Source: DATNIC01 sp035604635
GTDB lineage: Bacteria; Vulcanimicrobiota; Vulcanimicrobiia; Vulcanimicrobiales; Vulcanimicrobiaceae
Direction: 5' to 3'
Assembly (NCBI GenBank): GCA_035604635.1
Contig: DATNIC010000001.1
Coordinates: 1-29,504, forward strand
DNA length: 29,504 nt
The notes below the pieces were generated by a model. The model did no database searches. It was not told where the DNA came from and was given only the letters and a program-made list of their open reading frames with translations. A program made the position numbers and the translations under genes. Of the stretch, positions 7,171-13,989 are shown piece by piece. Each line of letters opens with the position of its first letter. Positions within the stretch are counted from its first letter, which is position 1.

Positions 7171-8888
7171 TCGCGCGCCTGCACGCTGACGCGCGCGCGA
7201 TTCCGATTCTTCTCGCGCTCGTCGGCGTCTGCGGCATCGTTGCAAGCAGTAACGCAACGTTCGTGCAGGCCGCGACGTATGCGGGTATCTACGCGATCGC
7301 GGCGATCGGCTTGTCGCTCCTGCTCGGTAGCGTCAACCAAATCTCGCTCGGACAGGCGGCGTTCTTTGGGATCGGCGCGTATGCGGTCGCGTATTTGACG
7401 ACGAGCGCGAACTGGTCGTACTGGCCGGCGCTCGTCGTCGGCGTCGTCCTCGCGGCGTTCTTCGGCGTCGTCATCGGATTCATCGCGCTGCGCTTCCACG
7501 GCCATTATCTCGCGATGGCGACGCTGGCATTCAACTTGATCTGCGTCGGGATCTTTCATCAGTGGAAGCTGATCGGCGGGGCAGTCGGGATCAACAACAT
7601 TCCCTTCGCGCAGCTCGGCCCGATCCGCATCGCGGGGACGCCGGCGTTTTGGTTCGCCTGGATCGCCGCAGCGATCGTCGCGCTCCTCTCGCTTCGCTTG
7701 TTACGCGGACGCATGGGCTACGCATTCGAAGCGATCCGCAACGATGAGCTCGCCGCCGAGGTCACCGGCGTCCCGACGCGACGCTGCAAAATCGTCGCGT
7801 TCACTTACGCGGGCGCGCTCGCCGGACTCTCCGGCGCGATGTACGTCGCCGTCATCGGTTTGATGGCGCCCGACATCCCCGGCGTCGGCTTGACCGTCGA
7901 TTTGCTCCTGATGGTCGTGCTCGGCGGGATGGGCAGCGTCTCCGGCGCGATCATCGGCGCGTGCTTCATCGGCTTCCTCAGCATCACCGGACACTCGTTC
8001 GACAACTGGCGTGAGGTCGCTTACGGCGTCGTCGTTATCGCGGTCGTCGTCGCTGCACCCGGGGGCCTCTTTGGCTTGATCCGCGGCCGCGCACGCACTC
8101 GCGCGACCGATGGTGCCCCTGCGCCGCGCATCGAGAGCGCAATGGCCCCGTTGGTCCTGCATTCGAATGAGCTGCCGCTCGTCGTCAGCGGCGTCACGAA
8201 GCGCTTCGGCGGCCTGATCGCGGTAGACGCAGTAAGCTTTGCGCTAGAGTACGGAACGTTGACGTCGCTCATCGGCCCCAATGGCGCGGGGAAGACGACG
8301 CTCTTCAACGCGATGTCGGGTATCGGCCGCGTGAACAGCGGGACGATCCGCATCGCCGGGACCTCAGTGACCGGTTGGGCACCGCACCGGATCGCTCGCC
8401 TCGGCGTCGGGCGCACGTTCCAAAATGCTCGACTGTTTGACGAGATGACGGTCCTCGAAAACGTCGTCGCAAGCGTCCTCGCGCTGACCCGCGTGAACGA
8501 GCGCGCCGCCAACGATCGCGCGCGCGAAACGCTCGCGCGCCTCGGACTCGAGCATCTTAGCACGACCTATGCGATGCATTTGCCGTTCGGCGAGCGGCGA
8601 CGCGTCGAGCTCGCGCGCGCGATCGCTGCCGACCCGTGGCTGCTTCTCGTCGACGAGCCTGCAGCCGGGCTCAATGCGCGCGAACGCACGACCCTACAGC
8701 AAGACTTGCTCGCGATCAGAGGCCGAGGCGTGACGATCTTGCTCATCGAGCACGACATGAAGCTCGTCATGTCGATCAGCGACCGCGTCATGGTCTTGCA
8801 GTTCGGGAAGATGATTGCCGACGGAACAGCCGGCGCCATCCGCAACGATCCGCTGGTCGCGGCCGCCTACCTGGGAATCGCGAGCTAG
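7167..8888 (+). CDS. LivM-LivG fusion: Liv-type ABC permease joined to its ATPase
   Basis: One uninterrupted frame of 573 residues encodes two components that are usually separate. Residues about 1-305 are LivM: multiple membrane segments, NQISLGQAAFFGIGAY, and the ATPase-contact loop GYAFEAIRNDELAAEVTGVP. A linker rich in Arg, Ala and Pro (about 306-330) leads to LivG from about 335: Walker A GPNGAGKTT (370-378), a GRTFQNARLF Q-loop, the signature-like LPFGERRRVELARA, Walker B LLLVDEP, and the switch region LLIEHDM. The TTG at 7167 overlaps the LivH stop as TTGA; no better in-frame start lies between LivH and the first membrane segment. An internal ATG at 8142 could yield free LivG. Such fusions are known elsewhere and should be functional. 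Confidence 0.9.
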   Translation: MIARLHADARAIPILLALVGVCGIVASSNATFVQAATYAGIYAIAAIGLSLLLGSVNQISLGQAAFFGIGAYAVAYLTTSANWSYWPALVVGVVLAAFFGVVIGFIALRFHGHYLAMATLAFNLICVGIFHQWKLIGGAVGINNIPFAQLGPIRIAGTPAFWFAWIAAAIVALLSLRLLRGRMGYAFEAIRNDELAAEVTGVPTRRCKIVAFTYAGALAGLSGAMYVAVIGLMAPDIPGVGLTVDLLLMVVLGGMGSVSGAIIGACFIGFLSITGHSFDNWREVAYGVVVIAVVVAAPGGLFGLIRGRARTRATDGAPAPRIESAMAPLVLHSNELPLVVSGVTKRFGGLIAVDAVSFALEYGTLTSLIGPNGAGKTTLFNAMSGIGRVNSGTIRIAGTSVTGWAPHRIARLGVGRTFQNARLFDEMTVLENVVASVLALTRVNERAANDRARETLARLGLEHLSTTYAMHLPFGERRRVELARAIAADPWLLLVDEPAAGLNARERTTLQQDLLAIRGRGVTILLIEHDMKLVMSISDRVMVLQFGKMIADGTAGAIRNDPLVAAAYLGIAS

Positions 8889-8896
8889 CACGCGCA

Positions 8897-9616
8897 ATGC
8901 TCCTCGATGTTCGCGATCTGCGCGCAGGGTACGGCCAGCTCGACGTGTTGCACGGCGTGAGCGTCTATGTCGATCTCGGCGAGCTCGTTGCCGTCCTGGG
9001 TCCCAACGGCGCCGGTAAGTCGACCTTGCTGCGCGCGGTCTCGCAGCTCGGTCCGGCGGTCCGCGGTGGATCGATCGTCTTCGACGGACACGATCTCCTG
9101 CGGACTTCTACCGAACAAGGCGTACGTTACGGCTGCCTCCACGTCGCCGAAGGCCGACAGCTCTTCAGCGAGTTGACGGTCGACGACAATCTGCGTTTGG
9201 GTGCATACGCGACCGACCATAAGACGATCGAACGCGACCTCTCGTCGGTCTACGAACGCTTCCCGGAGATCGCGCGCCGTAGGAGCGCGGTCGCATTTTC
9301 GCTTTCCGGCGGCGAGCAGCAAATGCTCGCGATCGGGCGCGCGCTGATGGCCAAGCCAAAACTCCTCATGCTCGACGAGCCCTCAACCGGACTTGCACCG
9401 CAGGTCGTTGCGAAGATTTTTTCGATCATCGGCGACCTCTGCCGCGCGGGAACCGCGGTGCTCCTCGTCGAGCAGAACGCGTATCTCGCGCTGCAGCACG
9501 CTGACCGCGCCTACGTACTCGAAAACGGCGCGACAGCGCTGTCAGGGTGCGCCGCAGAGCTCTCCGCCGACGAACGCATAAAAGCGATCTACCTTGGCGG
9601 TGCTACCGGAGAATGA
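8897..9616 (+). CDS. Liv-type ABC transporter ATP-binding protein, LivF subunit
   Basis: A 239-residue ATPase that pairs with the LivG domain of the preceding fusion. Walker A GPNGAGKST (35-43), the LHVAEGRQLFSELTVDDNL Q-loop region (81-99, where LivF typically has 'VPEGR.iF..LTV'), signature LSGGEQQ (136-142), Walker B LLMLDEPSTGLAP (157-169) and the switch in LLVEQNA are all intact. The ATG at 8897 follows the fusion's stop by eight bases. Earlier in-frame ATGs lie inside the LivG coding region and would add unrelated residues. The stop overlaps the acyl-CoA dehydrogenase start as ATGA. With LivH, LivM-LivG and the binding protein, this completes a full importer. Confidence 0.93.
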   Translation: MLLDVRDLRAGYGQLDVLHGVSVYVDLGELVAVLGPNGAGKSTLLRAVSQLGPAVRGGSIVFDGHDLLRTSTEQGVRYGCLHVAEGRQLFSELTVDDNLRLGAYATDHKTIERDLSSVYERFPEIARRRSAVAFSLSGGEQQMLAIGRALMAKPKLLMLDEPSTGLAPQVVAKIFSIIGDLCRAGTAVLLVEQNAYLALQHADRAYVLENGATALSGCAAELSADERIKAIYLGGATGE

Positions 9617-10764
9617 CGATGGCGATAGATGACAACAGCTTTGCCGCGATGCTCGAGATGGTCCGGCGCTTCGTCGCCGAACGGCTCCAACCACTCGAGA
9701 ACGAGCTCGAACGGACCGGCACCGTCCCGCAAGCGATCGTCGCCGAGATGCGCACGATCGGCTTGTTCGGCCTCACGATCCCCGAAGAGTACGGCGGTTT
9801 CGAACTGAACACGCGGCAGGCGTCGGAGATCGACATGACGTTTGCGCAAACCTCTCCTGCCTTTTCGCTCGTCTTCGCGCCGAACGCGGGCTTGGGCAGT
9901 CGGGCGCTGGTCCTTGCCGGGACCGAGGAACAGAAAAACCCCTATCTGCCGCGTCTGGCAAGCGGTGAGCTCTCGAGCGCATTCTGCCTGACGGAGGCCG
10001 AAGCCGGTTCCGACGCAGCGAGCTTGCGCACCCGCGCAGTGCGCGACGGCGACGCCTACGTCATCAGCGGTTCGAAGCGTTTCATCACGAATGCCCCACG
10101 TGCCGACGTCTTCACCGTCATGGCGAGAACCGGTTCGCAGGAGTCAGGCGCCGCGGGCATCTCCGCATTCATCATCGAGAAGGGCACAGCCGGCCTGCGT
10201 CTGGGGAAGCCTGAACGAAAGATGGGTCAGCACGGCTCCGACATCTGCGACGTCATCTTCGACGATGTGCGCGTCCCGGTCGATCAGCGAATCGGGCCCG
10301 AAGGCGAAGGCTTCAAGATCGCGATGCGCGTTCTCAATCGCGGCCGGATCCACATCGCAGCCAGCGCCGTCGGGATGATGAAGCGGATGATCGACGAATC
10401 GTCACGCTACGCTCTCACGCGCAAGCAGTTCGGCTCGCCCATCGCCGACTTCCAACTCGTGCAGGCAATGCTTGCCGATTCCGAGACGGAATACCATGCG
10501 GGTCGGGCACTCCTCTTCGAAGCCGCCGACGCTATCGATGCCGGCGCGGATGCCCGCCAGATCGCAGCCTGCGCGAAGTATTTTTGTTCCGAGGCCGCGG
10601 GGCGGGTTGCGGATCGTACGGTGCAGATATTCGGCGGGGCGGGGTACGTTGCCGACTATCCGGCCGAGCGTTTCTACCGTGACGCGCGCGTCCTGCGGAT
10701 CTACGAGGGAACGAGCCAGATCTTGCAGCTCGCCATCGCCCGCACGATGCTGCAGCGTTACTAG
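9613..10764 (+). CDS. Acyl-CoA dehydrogenase
   Basis: A 383-residue FAD-dependent acyl-CoA dehydrogenase of normal length. CLTEAEAGSDAASLRT (125-140) and ISGSKRFITNA (151-161) form the FAD/substrate region. RKQFGSPIADFQLVQAMLAD (270-289), FGGAGY (340-345) and RIYEGTSQI (362-370) follow, and E365 is at the position of the catalytic base in short/medium-chain enzymes. It would oxidise an acyl-CoA to the 2-enoyl-CoA used by the crotonase, so the operon could also handle saturated side chains such as phenylpropanoates. ATG 9613 overlaps the LivF stop (ATGA); ATG 9619 is an alternative. It is the last gene of the operon, and its stop interlocks with that of the convergent gene. Confidence 0.93.
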   Translation: MTMAIDDNSFAAMLEMVRRFVAERLQPLENELERTGTVPQAIVAEMRTIGLFGLTIPEEYGGFELNTRQASEIDMTFAQTSPAFSLVFAPNAGLGSRALVLAGTEEQKNPYLPRLASGELSSAFCLTEAEAGSDAASLRTRAVRDGDAYVISGSKRFITNAPRADVFTVMARTGSQESGAAGISAFIIEKGTAGLRLGKPERKMGQHGSDICDVIFDDVRVPVDQRIGPEGEGFKIAMRVLNRGRIHIAASAVGMMKRMIDESSRYALTRKQFGSPIADFQLVQAMLADSETEYHAGRALLFEAADAIDAGADARQIAACAKYFCSEAAGRVADRTVQIFGGAGYVADYPAERFYRDARVLRIYEGTSQILQLAIARTMLQRY

Positions 10765-11699
10765 CGGCTATTGGTCGAGTAGATCAGCTCGCTCGCCGGG
10801 AAGGACGCGAACTTTCCGTATTTCGCGGCGACGTCGATCTCGGGCTGCATCATCGACGGCGTCAAGCGATCGCCGAAACGGACGCGCACCATCGTCGCAA
10901 CGACTGCGGGATCGATCTTCGTGTATTTCGCGAGGATCTCGGCGCTCTTCGCCTCGTTGGCGTTGGCCCACACCGCCGTCTCGCGCATCGCCGCCGCGAA
11001 CTTCCTTACGAGATCGGGATGATCGCCGGCCCACTGCGACATCGTGAACCAAGAGCCGAAGAGAAAGTCTTTCGCGACGGCACCGAACGGATACGCGAGG
11101 ACTCGGCCGTTCTTCTTCGCGATCGCAAGCCACGGCTCGGTGAAATAGGCGGCGTCGATCCGGCCGGCGGTCAGCGCATCGGGCATCGCCGAGTATTGCA
11201 GCTCGACGAAGTGGACCGTCGAGGAATCACCGCCGTTGTGGTCGATCCAGGCGCGCGGCCCGAACTCCGAGATCGTCCCGAGGCCGGTCACCGCAAAGAT
11301 TTTGCCGTTGAGATCTTTGGCGCTGCGGATCGGCGAATTGGCGGCGACGAAGACCGCGGCATTCGGCGCCGCCGACGTGTAGAGCGAGGCCGGCGCGATG
11401 ACGACGAACGGGATCTGCTTGCTGTGCGCGATCGCGATCGGGACGAGACTCGACCACCCGACGTCGACCGAATTCGACGCTACGGCCGTCGTGACGACGC
11501 TCGCGCTCGCGATCATGCGAATGTCGGCGTCGAGGCCGGCCTTGGCGAAGAACCCCATCTCCTTCGCGTAGAAAGCTTCGGCTGACGTCTCGGTCGGCAC
11601 GACGCCGACACGGATCGGCGTCGCCGTCTGCGAGTGAGCGGGAGCGGCGCTTGCAGCGAGCGCTCCCGCGACAAAGGCAGATCTAGTGCAACGCCTCAA
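10761..11699 (-). CDS. NMT1/THI5-like ABC transporter substrate-binding protein (orphan)
   Basis: A 312-residue periplasmic binding protein of the nitrate/sulfonate/pyrimidine (NMT1/SsuA/TauA) class. IRVGVVPTETSAEAFYAKEMGFFAKAGLDA, VDVGWSSLVPI, SAKDLNGKIFAVTGLGT and GRIDAAYFTEPW follow the family's usual order. The N terminus, when started at TTG 11699, is an Arg-rich signal peptide (MRRCTRSAF, an alanine-rich core, AHS-Q). Upstream in-frame sequence belongs to the neighbouring large-subunit gene, so this start is preferred though it has only a weak ribosome-binding site. It overlaps that gene by 17 bases. No permease or ATPase of this class is in the window, so its partners lie elsewhere. 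The ligand may be the molybdenum enzyme's substrate. Confidence 0.82.
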   Translation of the reverse strand: MRRCTRSAFVAGALAASAAPAHSQTATPIRVGVVPTETSAEAFYAKEMGFFAKAGLDADIRMIASASVVTTAVASNSVDVGWSSLVPIAIAHSKQIPFVVIAPASLYTSAAPNAAVFVAANSPIRSAKDLNGKIFAVTGLGTISEFGPRAWIDHNGGDSSTVHFVELQYSAMPDALTAGRIDAAYFTEPWLAIAKKNGRVLAYPFGAVAKDFLFGSWFTMSQWAGDHPDLVRKFAAAMRETAVWANANEAKSAEILAKYTKIDPAVVATMVRVRFGDRLTPSMMQPEIDVAAKYGKFASFPASELIYSTNSR

Positions 11700-13875
11700 A
11701 GATCCGCTCGGCCGTAATCGGCAATTCAGAGATGCGAACGCCGCACGCGTCGGCGATCGCGTTCGCAATCGCCGGCGCGACGCCGGAGGTCGTGAGTTCC
11801 CCGATCATCTTGGCGCCGAAGGGGCCGGGCCCGTCTGCGGCCTTGACGTGGACGCTCCGGAACGGCGGTACGTCCATTTGCGTCGGCAGCTTATAGTCGC
11901 CCAGATTGAGATTGACGATCTTCCCGCCCTCGACGCGCAGGTCTTCGGTAAGCGCGTGGCCGACGCCGAAGACGAAGCCGCCGTTGAGCTGCCCGCGGAA
12001 GGCGACCGGATTGATGATCGTGCCCGCGTCGATGATACAGAGCACGTCGTGAATCTCGATCGTCCCCGTCTCTTTGTCGACCGAGAGATCGACGTAGAAG
12101 AGCGAGACGTCGGTCCAGTCGGGATCGACCCCGTGCTTGTGCGTGTCGACGTAGTTTCCCGTGATGTCGACGGGACCGGCACGCAGCAGTTCGGCGGTTG
12201 CGTCGTCCCAGCTTTTCTGCGGGTATCCAAGCGCGTCGAGTTGCGCACGCAGCTGCGTTGCGGCATCGAACGACGCCTCGCCGAGGATGTGCGTCGTCCT
12301 GCTCCCGCCGACGCCGAAATCGAACGGGAAGTTCGCCGTGCTGTCGCGCCGGACGCGGACCCGGGCCGGATCGACCTCGAGTACCTGCGCGGCGACACGC
12401 GCGGTCATCGTCAACGCTCCCACGCCGACCTCCGTGCAGCCCGTGCGGATGTCGACGATGCCACCCGGTAAAATAGAGAGCTTCGTCATCGAGTTGCCGC
12501 CGCCGATGTGGCGCGCGGTAAGTGCAATCCCATGACCGCGCCCCGGCTCGCGCTTGCGCCCCCAATCGACGTGCTCGCGCAGCGTCTCGAGCACGGCGAC
12601 ACCGTTTGCATCGTGGTGCGGACGCCCGTCCATATCCGGCTCGCCCGGACGCATGGCGTTACGCAGACGGAACTCGAGCGGATCGATCCGGAGTTCGCGG
12701 GCGATCGTGTCGATATGCGCCTCGAGTCCGAAAAGCGTCTGCACGTCGCCCGGTGCGCGGAGAAATCCACCGGGGACGGTATTCGTATAGACGGTCATCC
12801 GCTCGATGCGAGCTGCCGGGATATGGTAGGGCGTCTTGGGATACATCCCGGGTAGCAAGTGCGGGATGATCTTCCCTGCAGCGTACGCACCGCCGTCGAA
12901 GACGACGCGCACGTCAAGCGCCAGGATCTTGCCGTCTTTGGAAACCGCCGTGCGGAAGCGATTCGTCGAGGCGTGCCGGACGTTCGTCCCTTGAATGTCG
13001 TCAAGGTAGTTGCGAACGTGCTTGACCGGCCGCTTCGTCGCCGCCGCTAGGAAGTAGCAGTGGAATTCTTCGACGGAGAGGCCCTTTGCGCCGAACTCGC
13101 CGCCGATGAAACACGGCTCGATAACGATTTTTTCCTTCGGGATTCCGATGCAGAGCGCCATTTGGTCGCGTAAGCCGTAGGGCGATTTGTTCGTCGAGAT
13201 GACATGGACGAGGCCGTCGTCGTCGATCCACACGAGCGTCGCGCGCGGCTCGATGTAGCCTGGGAAATGGCGCGGCGTCCGGTACGTCTCCTCGAAGACG
13301 CGATCGGCCTTGGCGAAGACCGCATCGACGTCGCCGTTGACGACCTTCTCGTAACCCTGGATGTTGGGATGCGGGACGGGGAGACGCTTTGGCGGCGGCG
13401 CGAGGAACGGATAGCGCTCCGCGTGCTCGTGCAGCACGAGCGCGTCCGACGCCATCGCTTCTTGCGGATCGAAGATAGCCGGCAGCTCCTCGTACTCGAC
13501 TTCGATCGCCGCGGCCGCGGCTTGCGCGATCTCCGGCGTCTCTGCTGCGATCGCTGCGACGTAATCGCCGATGAAGCGGACGCGGTCGATGGCGAGGACC
13601 GGCCAATCGAGCAGCTTTCGGCCGAAATAGTGCTCGCCGATGTCTTGGCCGGTGAGGACCACGTGCACGCCCTTCATCGCGCGCGCCGCCGACGCGTCGA
13701 TCGACGCGATCTTCGCATGGGGCGTTGGCGACGTCACGAACGCCGACCAGAGCATCCCCGGCATCGTGTAGTCGGCGGCGTACAGCGCCTCACCCGAGAC
13801 TTTCTCCCGGCCTTCGACCCGGTATTCGCCGGTCTCCAAGATACTGGTTTGCGGGCGGTCTATGGTCGTTGTCAT
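11683..13875 (-). CDS. Molybdenum hydroxylase large subunit, paralogue 1 (xanthine dehydrogenase family)
   Basis: A 730-residue molybdopterin-cytosine-dinucleotide-binding catalytic subunit. The N-terminal Ald_Xan_dh_C domain starts YRVEGREKVSGEALYAADY. The molybdopterin domain has GGEFGAKG (258-265), GGFLRAPGDVQ (369-379), GGSRTTH, and the C-terminal GAKMIGELTTSG whose E693 matches the active-site glutamate of xanthine dehydrogenase. The CO-dehydrogenase active-site loop (AYxCSFR) is absent, so it is not CoxL. These enzymes hydroxylate aldehydes or N-heterocycles using water and need the [2Fe-2S] and FAD subunits encoded upstream at 18842-20166. ATG 13875 is chosen because earlier in-frame codons lie in the repeat element, which supplies GGAG nine bases upstream. 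By eye it is closest to paralogue 2. The substrate is unknown. Confidence 0.88.
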   Translation of the reverse strand: MTTTIDRPQTSILETGEYRVEGREKVSGEALYAADYTMPGMLWSAFVTSPTPHAKIASIDASAARAMKGVHVVLTGQDIGEHYFGRKLLDWPVLAIDRVRFIGDYVAAIAAETPEIAQAAAAAIEVEYEELPAIFDPQEAMASDALVLHEHAERYPFLAPPPKRLPVPHPNIQGYEKVVNGDVDAVFAKADRVFEETYRTPRHFPGYIEPRATLVWIDDDGLVHVISTNKSPYGLRDQMALCIGIPKEKIVIEPCFIGGEFGAKGLSVEEFHCYFLAAATKRPVKHVRNYLDDIQGTNVRHASTNRFRTAVSKDGKILALDVRVVFDGGAYAAGKIIPHLLPGMYPKTPYHIPAARIERMTVYTNTVPGGFLRAPGDVQTLFGLEAHIDTIARELRIDPLEFRLRNAMRPGEPDMDGRPHHDANGVAVLETLREHVDWGRKREPGRGHGIALTARHIGGGNSMTKLSILPGGIVDIRTGCTEVGVGALTMTARVAAQVLEVDPARVRVRRDSTANFPFDFGVGGSRTTHILGEASFDAATQLRAQLDALGYPQKSWDDATAELLRAGPVDITGNYVDTHKHGVDPDWTDVSLFYVDLSVDKETGTIEIHDVLCIIDAGTIINPVAFRGQLNGGFVFGVGHALTEDLRVEGGKIVNLNLGDYKLPTQMDVPPFRSVHVKAADGPGPFGAKMIGELTTSGVAPAIANAIADACGVRISELPITAERIFEALH

Positions 13876-13880
13876 TTTAC

Positions 13881-13985
13881 GGCGCTCCGCCCCAGGCTCC
13901 GCGCCCCCCACGCTCCGCGTGGGGCCCCCAAACCGACGGGCCCATCAACCTGTTGCGGCAATAACCATCCCCCGCGGGGGCCCGT
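13881..13985 (-). repeat. Structured intergenic element, copy A (two stems plus ribosome-binding site)
   Basis: It fills the 114-base gap between paralogues 2 and 1. Blocks identical to copy B at 21341-21450 are GGCGCTCCG (13881-13889), TCCGCGCCCCCCA (13898-13910) and TGGGGCCCCCAAACCG (13920-13935). The sequence between blocks differs, yet pairing is kept. Stem 1 is CCCCACGC-TCC-GCGTGGGG (13906-13924). Stem 2 pairs ACGGGCCC (13936-13943) with GGGCCCGT (13978-13985). On the minus strand its end provides GGAG nine bases before the ATG of paralogue 1. It could be a dispersed palindromic repeat or a leader RNA acting on the downstream gene. Confidence 0.75.
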
Positions 13986-13989
13986 AATA

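Noticed and set aside
13906..13988. Stem-loops of repeat copy A as a transcription terminator
   Set aside because: The stems are GC-rich but no T-run follows on either strand, and the element sits inside a same-strand gene series.
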